64,000 nucleotides of DNA from assembly GCF_014203855.1 (NCBI RefSeq), contig NZ_JACHJV010000001.1, positions 1,488,001-1,552,000 on the forward strand, in the 5' to 3' direction. The stretch is from Kitasatospora kifunensis (lineage in GTDB: Bacteria > Actinomycetota > Actinomycetes > Streptomycetales > Streptomycetaceae). The translations under genes and the position numbers were made by a program. This document shows positions 8,195 to 16,016 of this stretch, one piece after another; the first letter of the stretch is position 1; every line of letters starts with the position of its first letter. The notes beneath the pieces were generated by a model, which worked only from the letters and a program-made list of their open reading frames with translations, was not told the origin of the DNA and did no database searches.

Positions 8195-8476
8195 ATGGCC
8201 CGGCTCGTCACTGACAAGATCGCATCCCTCTACACCGGCCATCCCGCCTCGAAGATCCGCCAGTGGGGCCTTGAGGGCCGCATTACCCGGTACGTCGACG
8301 AGTCGCAGCGCCGCGGCGGCATCCGCTACGACCTCGACGAACTGCACAGCGAGCGGCAGGACTACGAGGGCGGCCCGATCATTCGCGGCAAGACCCCGGC
8401 GATGCCGACGCCTCGCCGCGGCACCGTCGTGACGACCCGCGAGTTGCGACTGCCGTACGGGCGCCTCGCCGCCTAA
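8195..8476 (+). CDS. Small DNA-binding protein, MerR/excisionase-like
   Basis: A 93-aa protein from ATG 8195, preceded by CGGAGG. It opens with a compact winged-helix pattern: L-V-T-D-K-I-A-S-L-Y-T-G-H-P-A-S-K-I-R-Q-W-G-L-E-G-R-I, then R-Y-V-D-E-S...G-G-I-R-Y-D-L-D-E-L, as in MerR-type and excisionase domains where the wing reads the minor groove. The basic C-terminal tail may also touch DNA. A longer frame from GTG 8123 would run through the terminator hairpin and is unlikely. Its own promoter and attenuator upstream suggest it is regulated separately from the transfer genes. Confidence 0.6.
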   Translation: MARLVTDKIASLYTGHPASKIRQWGLEGRITRYVDESQRRGGIRYDLDELHSERQDYEGGPIIRGKTPAMPTPRRGTVVTTRELRLPYGRLAA

Positions 8477-8631
8477 GCTCCCGCCGGCCCGCACCCCCCG
8501 CGGGCGTCTGGCGGGACGGCCCGCGCGTCCCGAGGGTGGCGCGCGGAGCCCACGGGCCCCGGTGGCTGTCCGGCCGGACGAGAGCTGACGCCGGCCGCCG
8601 GGGCCCCACAACCCTCAAGGGAGGAGACGCC

Positions 8632-9000
8632 GTGGTCACCTGCCTCTGGTGCGGACGCCGCCTGCCCGCCGACTGGGACGGCGAGTACTGCTCCACCAGG
8701 TGTGCGCTCCTCGACGCACGCGAGGGGGGCCTGATATCGGACGCGATCCTGACCTGCCTGAACTGCCGAGCCACGAAGCCCGAACCGACCGGCACCCCGA
8801 CCGACTTCTATCCGTCCGAGCACTGTGGCGAGTGCCCGCCTTGGTGCTGCGAGGACTGCGGGCAGATGTCATCGGCGGACAAGCTCTGCTCCTGCTGGAT
8901 CGTGCTCGCTGACCTGCCATTCGCCGACGTGAAGGCCCTGTTCGCAGCCGACGGAACCTTCAACATCGGCGCCCCCGGCACACAAGGGACCGGCGCTTGA
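8632..9000 (+). CDS. Cysteine-rich zinc-ribbon protein
   Basis: A 122-aa protein starting at GTG 8632, eight bases after a strong AGGGAGGAG ribosome site. It has three metal-binding pairs: C-L-W-C with C-S-T-R-C near the N-terminus, C-L-N-C in the middle, and C-G-E-C-P-P-W-C-C-E-D-C further on, so two or three zinc knuckles are likely. It could bind nucleic acid or mediate protein contacts. The next gene starts within its stop codon (TTGA overlap), so they are co-translated. The longer frame from 8536 has no ribosome site. Confidence 0.55.
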   Translation: MVTCLWCGRRLPADWDGEYCSTRCALLDAREGGLISDAILTCLNCRATKPEPTGTPTDFYPSEHCGECPPWCCEDCGQMSSADKLCSCWIVLADLPFADVKALFAADGTFNIGAPGTQGTGA

Positions 9001-9182
9001 CCTCGCACGATGATCCCGCCCGTGCCCTCGACGCCCCGTTCACGCTGCCCGACGACTGGGACCCGATCCCCGGCACCTGCTCCCGCTGCGGAACCGACGC
9101 CTGGCTGGGCGAGACCCGCTGGTGGCACGACAAGGAGCCCTGCCGATCGCGCGGGCGCACCGCCGACTTCCTGCCCGACTGA
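8997..9182 (+). CDS. Small zinc-finger-like protein
   Basis: A 61-aa protein whose TTG start overlaps the stop of the preceding gene. It contains C-S-R-C (residues 28-31), W-W-H-D-K and a later Cys, which together could coordinate one zinc ion. Several such tiny Cys/His proteins stand in a row here (8632-9719). No function is known. Confidence 0.45.
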   Translation: MTSHDDPARALDAPFTLPDDWDPIPGTCSRCGTDAWLGETRWWHDKEPCRSRGRTADFLPD

Positions 9183-9204
9183 CCCTCATCAGGAGCGCAC
9201 CCCC

Positions 9205-9384
9205 GTGACTTCCTTCACCGCCGCCTGGCCCCGCTCGCAACGCCGCGCCGCATCCCGCAAGCTCTCCCGCCAGTACGCGTTCTACAACGGCCCCGCGCCC
9301 CGCCACGAACCCGCCCGCGACCAGTCCTGCCACGTGCACCACCGGCAGGCACCATGCAAGCGCTGCGCCGAGGCCAAGTCGTGA
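9205..9384 (+). CDS. Small basic protein with C-terminal Cys/His residues
   Basis: A 59-aa protein from GTG 9205 with AGGAG upstream. It is strongly basic (R-S-Q-R-R-A-A-S-R-K-L-S-R) and ends in C-H-V-H-H-R-Q-A-P-C-K-R-C, a compact zinc-binding pattern. Its stop overlaps the start of the next gene (GTGA), indicating coupled translation. The function is unknown; nucleic-acid binding is possible. Confidence 0.45.
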   Translation: MTSFTAAWPRSQRRAASRKLSRQYAFYNGPAPRHEPARDQSCHVHHRQAPCKRCAEAKS

Positions 9385-9719
9385 TCACCCTGGACTTCTG
9401 CCCAGCCACCCCATGCCCAGGCCACGACTGCCCCGACTATCAGGCTCAGAGGCGCCGCGAACGCACCCTCGGACTGGCCTTGCACGTTGACTCCGGCCTC
9501 ACCGCAGAAGAGGCGCAGGTCGAGAGGCTCCTGCGCCGGGCCCTGCAGTCATCGCATCCGACCACGTCAACGGGCGTGGCCCACCACATGCCGGACGCGC
9601 CCTTCCAGGTACATACCGTCGCTGCCGGGGACGGGTCCACGATCTACGCGGCCGTGTACTGCGGCGATCAGCCGGTCGATGAGCTCCTGGCCAAGTCGCC
9701 GGTCTATGTTGCGCCATAA
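9381..9719 (+). CDS. Hypothetical protein
   Basis: A 112-aa protein most likely starting at GTG 9381 within the stop of the previous gene; ATG 9354 is a weaker alternative. The first 20 residues carry a Cys-rich motif (F-C-P-A-T-P-C-P-G-H-D-C), then a helical segment rich in Arg and Leu and a beta-rich C-terminal half (T-I-Y-A-A-V-Y-C). I do not recognise the family. It is the last gene of the run of small Cys-containing proteins. Confidence 0.5.
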   Translation: MITLDFCPATPCPGHDCPDYQAQRRRERTLGLALHVDSGLTAEEAQVERLLRRALQSSHPTTSTGVAHHMPDAPFQVHTVAAGDGSTIYAAVYCGDQPVDELLAKSPVYVAP

Positions 9720-9921
9720 GGCCGCCCGCTCTTCTGATCCGCTACGTCGCCGACGTCCACGACAACACTGGCTGCCGCCGGACCCTCCTCGTCACGGGAA
9801 GCATCCTCGTCGCGGCCATGGCCCCAGCGGCGTCGCCATGTCGGTCGACCGAGCCGCTGGCCGCGCCTACCGAAGGCGCCACCTCAAGCGCTAACCAACC
9901 CTCACCCTCAAGGAGTTCGCC
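9720..9921 (+). other. Interval with no confident gene
   Basis: Two frames are partly open here. One (from about 9742) encodes a hydrophobic segment, L-L-V-T-G-S-I-L-V-A-A-M, but has no good start codon. The other encodes an Arg/Pro-rich sequence typical of a shadow frame. I see no promoter or hairpin. Confidence 0.3.
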
Positions 9922-10203
9922 ATGTCCCTCGCAGACGATTACAAGGCGTTCGTCGCCAAGCTGAAGGCCGCTGAGAGCCACCTGGCCGAGGAGGCCGAGA
10001 GCTTCTGGCAGCGCCTCTTCGGCGACGGCAAGCAACTCGCCGGCGAAGCCAAGCAGGACGAGATGCAGGTCGCGCAGGCTGCCGAGCCGGTCGTCGCCGA
10101 GGCGAAGACCGACGCTGAGAAGCTCGCCACCGAGGCTGTCACGGACGCCAAGGACGCGACCGCCCCGGCCGCACCCGAGCCGCCAGCCACCCCTGCAGCG
10201 TGA
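9922..10203 (+). CDS. Small Ala/Glu-rich helical phage protein
   Basis: A 93-aa acidic protein from ATG 9922 (AAGGAG upstream). Residues 1-60 form an amphipathic helix with one aromatic patch (F-W-Q-R-L-F), and the C-terminal third is Ala/Pro-rich and probably disordered. It is the first gene of the virion block, just before a tail-fibre pair. The function is unknown; a small virion accessory protein is one possibility. Confidence 0.55.
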   Translation: MSLADDYKAFVAKLKAAESHLAEEAESFWQRLFGDGKQLAGEAKQDEMQVAQAAEPVVAEAKTDAEKLATEAVTDAKDATAPAAPEPPATPAA

Positions 10204-10234
10204 CCCGATCCGTCCCGGCCCGGGGAGGTAGCCC

Positions 10235-10603
10235 ATGGCGCTCCGCAACGTCGCCAACTGGGAACTCGCGGTCGGCTCCCAGTCCTCCCTGCAGTTCGTG
10301 TTCACCCAGCCGAGCGGCGCCCTCTACAACATCACCGGGCTGAGTTGGGAGTTCAGGGTCCGCACCGACCCCACCGACACGTCCACCGCGCCCCTGATCG
10401 AGATCACCCAGACTGGGAACGCCCAGGGCCTGATCACCGCCAATACCTCGGCCTCCACCGTGCTCCTCACGCTCAACCCGGCCGCCACGCAGACCATGGC
10501 GGCCGCCACCTACGCGTGGGCCCTCTGGTCGAACCCCGGCACCACGACCGCCACCCAGTGGGTCGGCGGCAGCTTCCGCCTGGACCCGGTCGTCCAACCC
10601 TGA
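10235..10603 (+). CDS. Beta-rich phage protein, possible tail-fibre or baseplate attachment domain
   Basis: A 122-aa protein starting M-A-L-R-N-V-A-N-W-E-L. It is almost entirely beta-strand, with the pattern Y-N-I-T-G-L-S-W-E-F-R-V-R-T...L-I-E-I-T...V-L-L-T-L-N-P-A-A-T that resembles the immunoglobulin-like N-terminal domain of BppU-type baseplate proteins. It ends 14 bp before the large tail-fibre gene. I infer that it helps attach that fibre; there is no catalytic motif. Confidence 0.5.
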   Translation: MALRNVANWELAVGSQSSLQFVFTQPSGALYNITGLSWEFRVRTDPTDTSTAPLIEITQTGNAQGLITANTSASTVLLTLNPAATQTMAAATYAWALWSNPGTTTATQWVGGSFRLDPVVQP

Positions 10604-10617
10604 CCAGGGGGTGCACC

Positions 10618-13600
10618 GTGACCACCGTTCCCCCAGTCGTCACGGTCACCGAGTCCGGCCCGGCCGTCACCGTCACACAGACCGGGCCGACGGTGACCGT
10701 CGTCACGCAGACGCCAACCGTCACGGTCTCCTCTGCAGGCGCCCAGTCCGTCGTGCAGGCGTTGCCTCCCGCGACGTACAACCCGGCGACGCAGACCATC
10801 GGCGTGACCGTCGGGACCACCGCGGGCACGGTCGCAGCAGGCAATGACAGCCGGATCGTTGGCGCCATCCAAGGCGGCGCGAGCGCTGGCGGAGACCTAT
10901 CCGGCACGCTTCCGAGCCCGACAGTTACATCCACCCACCTGACCGCCGCGCTACCCATCGCACAGGGTGGCACGGGGCAGGCGTCGGCGACCGCGGCGTA
11001 CAACGCGCTCGGCTCGGAGACCCTCGTCATGACGACGGGCATCCCGGCGGTCGACGCGGGACTCATCAACTCGGCGATCTCGGCTGCGTCGGCGGCCGGC
11101 GGCGGCCGGGTGCGGCTCGGGAACGGCTCGTGGGTGCTGTCGTCCAGCATCACTCCGCAGTCGAACGTGACCCTGTGCGGGCAGCCGGGAACTACCGTGT
11201 CGATCAACTTTGTTGGCGACATCGTCTTCGGGAAGACCACCGCCTTCACCAACTTCACCATCGAGGACCTGACGTTCCTCGGCCCCGTCAACAGCTTCCC
11301 GACCGTACCGACCCGCGCCCGCACCACCTCCGGCAACGGGGCACAGACCGCCGTCTACCTGTCCGGCGACCTCGACTCCACCGGCACCGGCCAGGCGCAG
11401 CTGACGAACTTCATCTTCCGTAGGTGCACCGTCCAGAACTGTTCGGCGCTGCCGCTTCGGATCGGCGGGGTGCGCGGCGAAGTCCTCGTCTACGACTGCA
11501 CGTTCATCAACAACCAGGACGTCGGGTTCATCTACAACCAGAACGTGCAGTTCGAGGGCAACTTCGTCTACCAGTCAGCCGACAACGGCGTATCCGTCTC
11601 CCGTGGCAACAACAAGTGCGTTGTAGTCGGCAACACCTTCGAGAACTGCTGCTACAACGGCATCTGGCTGTCCGGCTTCGACGACGGCAGCCACAACCTC
11701 GTCGACATCGGGCCGACGAACTTCGCATGCACCGGCAACACGGTGATCAACGTCGGGTTCAACGGCATCATGCTGGACCAGGCCCCCGCCAACGGCACGG
11801 TCACCGGCAACATGGTCACCCAGGGCTACTTCCGGGGGCCTTCGGATCAGGCATCGGACGCCAACGGCGCCGGCGTGTACATCGGCGGCTACCCCACCAG
11901 CGCCCGCAACTCCCCGACCGCGTACGCCACGAATCTGGTCGTTGCGGGCAACACCCTGTTCCAGTGTGCCCGCGCCGGCGTGTACATCACCGGTGCCAAG
12001 GCGATCACCGTTGAGGCGAACCAAATCCTCAACTGCGGCACCCAGTACCTCGCCGACGGCGCCACCGCGATCTCCTCCACCGACAGCACGAACAACGTCG
12101 GCATCCTGATCGACAACACCGCGACGAATACCGACATCGCGATCCGCAACAACACCGTCCTCGACGAACGCGCAACCCCCTACGGGAACTATGCGCTCGT
12201 CCCGCAGACCGCGAACTCGTCGTACGTGTACTGGTTCAACCACATGGCCGGACTGCGGAACCCCTACAACGTGCTGGACCACGACCCCAACACCCGAGAG
12301 ATCTCCTCCACGATCCGGTTCGACGCGAACACCAAGTTCGCCGGCGGCGCCACCGCCGGCACATCCGGCGGCACCGGCACCATCTCCGGATTCGACATCA
12401 ACGGCGCCGCAGGATCCGCACGCCGCCACCAGATCCTCACCGGCAGCGTCGTTCGCTGGGCATCCGGCGGATCCGGCGACGCCGAGACCGGCTCCAACAT
12501 CGGCACGAACTGGGTCCTCAACGCCTACTCGGACAGCGGAGCGTTCCTGTTCACGCCGATCACCGTGAACCGGGCCACCGGCGCCGTCACCCTGTCCACC
12601 CCGCTGCCGGTCGGATCCGGCGGAACCGGCTCGGCAACGCAGAACTGGGTGTCCCTCGCCGGGGATCTCGGGAACACGGTCGGGTCGCCTCAGGTCACGT
12701 CCACACACCTGGCCAGCCCGCTGCCCATCAGCCAGGGCGGGACCGGGTCCGCCAGCCAGTCGTTCGTGAACCTGGCCGGTGACCTCGGCAACACGGTGAC
12801 GAGTCCGCAGGTCACCTCGACCCACCTGACGAGCGCCCTGCCGATCGCTCAGGGCGGGACGGGCAGCGCAACGCAGAACTGGGTCGACCTCACGACTACT
12901 CAGACGGTCGGCGGGACGAAGGCCTTCAGCAGCGCGCCCAAGCTGCCAGGCGTCCTGGACAGCAACGGCGTCACGGTGCTCGGCATCACGGCCACGCCGT
13001 CCGCGGTCAACTTCGTCAGCGTACAGAACAACACCACCGGAAACCGGCCCGCCCTGGTCGCTGGCGGCTCTGACACCAACATCGGCCTGACGGTCAAGAC
13101 CCAGGGCACGGGCGCGCTCGTCTACCACCCCGGCAGCGACAGCACCGCAGCCGTCCAGCTCAACAACGCCGCCCAGACCAGCACCGCGCTGAGTGTCGAC
13201 ACCAGCAACGTGCGTGTCGGTATCGGCAAGAACAGCCCCGGCTCCACGCTCGATGTCGCCGGGACCGTCACCGCTACGGGCGTTGCCCTCACCACGAGCC
13301 CGACCGCGGGCTACGTGGCCACGTCCGACAGCACGGGCAACGCCACCTGGCAGGCGGTCGGCGTCAACGGGATCACCCCGGTCCATGCCGGCTTCACCGC
13401 GTTCGGCACCGGCGGAATGATCAACACCCTGAACGTGTCCTCAGGGACCCCCGTCACCATGACCGCCGGCACGATCTACTGGGCTGCCGTGTTCGTACCG
13501 TTCACCGTCACGCTCACCGGCGTTATGGTCAGTGTCGGCACCACCGGCGGAACCGACCTGTGGATCGGCTCCCTCTACAACTCGGCCGGCACCGTGATCG

Positions 13601-13866
13601 CCAACTCCAGCCTGGCGGGCACCGCCGCCGGATCCGCGAACACCAAGATGAAGCTCGCCTTCACCTCGACCGCGACCGTCCTCGGCCCGGCCGTCTACTA
13701 CTGCGCGCTCCAATCCAACGGCAGCACCGCCAAGTTCCTCGGCTTCGGCAACGGCTCCGAGGGATTCGTCACCGGCTCCACCACCGGAACGTTCGGCACA
13801 CTGCCGACCATCACCCCCGGCACCACATACACGGCCGGTGTCGGCCCGTTCGCGAACACCTACTGA
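10618..13866 (+). CDS. Large beta-helix tail fibre/tailspike with GGTG repeats
   Basis: A 1082-aa protein from GTG 10618 (AGGGGG upstream). The N-terminus is Thr/Val-rich. A right-handed beta-helix region follows (about residues 140-560), with repeating N-F-T-I-E-D-L-T-F and N-T-F-E-N-C-C-Y-N-G-I turns like pectate-lyase-type tailspikes. L-P-I-A-Q-G-G-T-G elements occur once near residue 115 and then in three units of about 38 residues (about 660-765), a pattern known from phage tail fibres. Near residue 870 is S-T-L-D-V-A-G-T-V-T-A-T-G, and the C-terminus looks like a beta-sandwich receptor-binding domain. It probably recognises or degrades the host envelope polymer. Its place upstream of the terminase, far from the other tail genes, is unusual. 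Confidence 0.75.
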   Translation: MTTVPPVVTVTESGPAVTVTQTGPTVTVVTQTPTVTVSSAGAQSVVQALPPATYNPATQTIGVTVGTTAGTVAAGNDSRIVGAIQGGASAGGDLSGTLPSPTVTSTHLTAALPIAQGGTGQASATAAYNALGSETLVMTTGIPAVDAGLINSAISAASAAGGGRVRLGNGSWVLSSSITPQSNVTLCGQPGTTVSINFVGDIVFGKTTAFTNFTIEDLTFLGPVNSFPTVPTRARTTSGNGAQTAVYLSGDLDSTGTGQAQLTNFIFRRCTVQNCSALPLRIGGVRGEVLVYDCTFINNQDVGFIYNQNVQFEGNFVYQSADNGVSVSRGNNKCVVVGNTFENCCYNGIWLSGFDDGSHNLVDIGPTNFACTGNTVINVGFNGIMLDQAPANGTVTGNMVTQGYFRGPSDQASDANGAGVYIGGYPTSARNSPTAYATNLVVAGNTLFQCARAGVYITGAKAITVEANQILNCGTQYLADGATAISSTDSTNNVGILIDNTATNTDIAIRNNTVLDERATPYGNYALVPQTANSSYVYWFNHMAGLRNPYNVLDHDPNTREISSTIRFDANTKFAGGATAGTSGGTGTISGFDINGAAGSARRHQILTGSVVRWASGGSGDAETGSNIGTNWVLNAYSDSGAFLFTPITVNRATGAVTLSTPLPVGSGGTGSATQNWVSLAGDLGNTVGSPQVTSTHLASPLPISQGGTGSASQSFVNLAGDLGNTVTSPQVTSTHLTSALPIAQGGTGSATQNWVDLTTTQTVGGTKAFSSAPKLPGVLDSNGVTVLGITATPSAVNFVSVQNNTTGNRPALVAGGSDTNIGLTVKTQGTGALVYHPGSDSTAAVQLNNAAQTSTALSVDTSNVRVGIGKNSPGSTLDVAGTVTATGVALTTSPTAGYVATSDSTGNATWQAVGVNGITPVHAGFTAFGTGGMINTLNVSSGTPVTMTAGTIYWAAVFVPFTVTLTGVMVSVGTTGGTDLWIGSLYNSAGTVIANSSLAGTAAGSANTKMKLAFTSTATVLGPAVYYCALQSNGSTAKFLGFGNGSEGFVTGSTTGTFGTLPTITPGTTYTAGVGPFANTY

Positions 13867-13879
13867 CGGGAGGCTCCCA

Positions 13880-14407
13880 ATGCCCGTCTCCCGTGCCAAC
13901 AAGATTGCCATCAATGCCCGTCGCGCCAAGCTCGTCGAATACCGGCGCAAGAAGATCCCCTACAGCCAGTTCTACGAGGAACTCGGCTACTCCTCGGTCA
14001 ACGAGGCCACCAAGGACTTCAAGCGCACCCTCGAAGAGTCCATCGCTCGCCAAGACGGCAGCGTCGAGCTGTACCGCGAAGAACAGCTGCAGGAACTGGA
14101 GTACCTCGCCGAAGAGGCGCACAAGATTCTGCGCGAGGTGCACTACGTCGTCGCGACCAGCGGCAAGGTCGCACTCGACCCGAACACCGATCAGCCTCTG
14201 ATCGACCACGCGCCGAAACTGCAGGCCATCGACCGGCTGCTACGAATCCTCGACCGTGTAGCCAAGCTCCGCGGCACCGAGCAGATCCGGGTGGAGGTGC
14301 TGACGATCGATGCCATCGACGCTGAGATTCAGCGACTCTCCCGAGACCTCGCCGCTCTTGGAGACGAAGCTGGCGAAGCTCCGCCAGTTGAAGCAGCTGA
14401 CTGCTGA
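13880..14407 (+). CDS. Terminase small subunit
   Basis: A 175-aa protein from ATG 13880 with GGGAGG upstream. The basic N-terminus (R-A-N-K-I-A-I-N-A-R-R-A-K-L) leads into a helix-turn-helix-like segment (I-P-Y-S-Q-F-Y-E-E-L-G-Y-S-S-V-N-E-A), then a long coiled coil for oligomerisation. These features, and an overlap of about 98 bp with the large terminase gene, identify it as the DNA-recognition subunit that marks phage DNA for packaging. The small subunit family is poorly conserved, so the call relies partly on position. Confidence 0.75.
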   Translation: MPVSRANKIAINARRAKLVEYRRKKIPYSQFYEELGYSSVNEATKDFKRTLEESIARQDGSVELYREEQLQELEYLAEEAHKILREVHYVVATSGKVALDPNTDQPLIDHAPKLQAIDRLLRILDRVAKLRGTEQIRVEVLTIDAIDAEIQRLSRDLAALGDEAGEAPPVEAADC

Positions 14408-15995
14408 CATCGAGGCGCGCAAGGCTGAGCGGCGAGCCCTCGGCCCCAAGTGGCGGACGCCCGGGGACCTCGCGAAGCTGATCGACCCGACCACAGTTCA
14501 GACGTCGGCACTCGACCTGATCGACCGCGAGCTGATGTGGGCCTACTCGACCCCCGGGGCCCGGCTCGCAATCTCCGTGCCTCCGCAGGAAGGCAAGTCG
14601 AGCCGCGCAACGAAGGTCGGCACCCTATGGGCCCTCGCCAAGAACCCCGAGCTCCGCATCGCGATCGTCTCCTACTCGCAGCCGCTCGCCGAGGGCTTCG
14701 GCCGGGACATCCGAAACTGGATCGCCACCTACAACGGTGACGAGGGCTCTTTCGACATCGGCCTGCGGATCGCCCGCGACTACGGATCCGCTAAAAGGTG
14801 GCAGCTCGAAGGGCACCGCGGCGGCGTCGTCTGCGTCGGCATCGGTGGCGGCCTCACCGGCAAGCCCGCCGAGGCGCTGATCATCGACGACCCGTTCTCG
14901 GACAAAGAGCAGGCCGACTCGGCCTACTACCGAGAGCGCGTGTGGGGCTGGTGGCAGGCCGTCGGATCAACCCGCCTGGCCCCCGGCGCGCCAGTAATCT
15001 TGATCAACACCAGGTGGCACGAGGACGACCTGACCGGCCGGTTCCTCGCCGCCGAGGACGCCCACCGCTGGCGGGTCATCAACATCCCGGCGCTCGCCGA
15101 CCATGACCCCGCCAAGGGGCAGAGTGACCCGCTCGGGCGCGAGCCCGGCGAGTGGCTGGAGTCAGCGCGCGGGCGCAGCGCGGAGGACTGGGAGGCGATC
15201 CGCATCCAGGCCGGCAGTCGCGTGTTCAACGCCCTCTACCAGGGGCGCCCTTCGCCAGATTCGGGGAACGTGTGGCAGCGCCACTGGTGGCGCCGCTACT
15301 CGGTGCCGCTGTGGTCGCAGCACCCGATGCACCCGGACGCCTACCGGGTCGACGAGGCAGACGAGATCGTCATGTCCTGGGACATGGCCTTCAAAGACAC
15401 CCGGAGCAGCGACTACGTCGTCGGGCAGGTGTGGGCGCGGCGCGGCGCCAACGTCTACCTCCTCGACCAGGTACACAAGCGGCTGAGCTTCACGGACACG
15501 GTCGCCGCGTTCAAAGCGCTCGTTGCCCGCTGGCCGCAAGCCACCGCCAAGTATGTGGAAGACAAGGCCAACGGCACTGCGGTCATCTCGACGCTGCAAT
15601 CGAAGATCGCCGGGATCGTGCCGATCAACCCGACGGAGAGCAAGTACGCGAGGGCGAACGCCGTGTCGCCGTTCCTGGAGGCCGGGAACGTCTTCCTGCC
15701 TGAGAGCGGAATCGCCCTGTTCGACCCGTCGGAACTCATCGACGAAGCGGCCGGTTTCCCGAACGCGTCGCACGACGACCAGGTCGATGCGGCCAGTCAA
15801 GCGCTGGCCCAGCTCCTCCTTGACGGCTCCGGCGCCCAGGCGTGGATCGCCTACGCCCGACGCAGGGCCGAGGCTGCCACCGCCCCCGCTCGACCGGTCG
15901 AGCCTCAGCAAGAGTCGACCGCAACGGAAGAGCCCGAAGATCCCGTCGCGGCGCGCCGGCGCGCCCGCAATGCCGCCCACCGCGCACAGCGATAA
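14310..15995 (+). CDS. Terminase large subunit
   Basis: A 561-aa packaging motor. The ATPase has a Walker A of the P-P-Q-E-G-K96-S type and Walker B I-I-D193-D194-P-F. The C-terminal RNase H-like nuclease shows W-D358-M-A-F-K-D, E417-D418-K-A-N-G and H-D489-D490-Q-V-D-A, matching the Terminase_6C family. It translocates phage DNA into the prohead and cuts the concatemer. The start at ATG 14310 lies inside the small subunit gene with a weak GGAGG 13 bp away; TTG 14355 is an alternative. All catalytic residues are present, so the enzyme should be active. Confidence 0.92.
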   Translation: MPSTLRFSDSPETSPLLETKLAKLRQLKQLTADIEARKAERRALGPKWRTPGDLAKLIDPTTVQTSALDLIDRELMWAYSTPGARLAISVPPQEGKSSRATKVGTLWALAKNPELRIAIVSYSQPLAEGFGRDIRNWIATYNGDEGSFDIGLRIARDYGSAKRWQLEGHRGGVVCVGIGGGLTGKPAEALIIDDPFSDKEQADSAYYRERVWGWWQAVGSTRLAPGAPVILINTRWHEDDLTGRFLAAEDAHRWRVINIPALADHDPAKGQSDPLGREPGEWLESARGRSAEDWEAIRIQAGSRVFNALYQGRPSPDSGNVWQRHWWRRYSVPLWSQHPMHPDAYRVDEADEIVMSWDMAFKDTRSSDYVVGQVWARRGANVYLLDQVHKRLSFTDTVAAFKALVARWPQATAKYVEDKANGTAVISTLQSKIAGIVPINPTESKYARANAVSPFLEAGNVFLPESGIALFDPSELIDEAAGFPNASHDDQVDAASQALAQLLLDGSGAQAWIAYARRRAEAATAPARPVEPQQESTATEEPEDPVAARRRARNAAHRAQR

Positions 15996-16016
15996 CCGCC
16001 AAGGGGGTCGCGCCAC

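Noticed and set aside
9742..9964. Open frame with a hydrophobic segment (LLVTGSILVAAM)
   Set aside because: No plausible start codon or ribosome site and it runs into the next gene in another frame.
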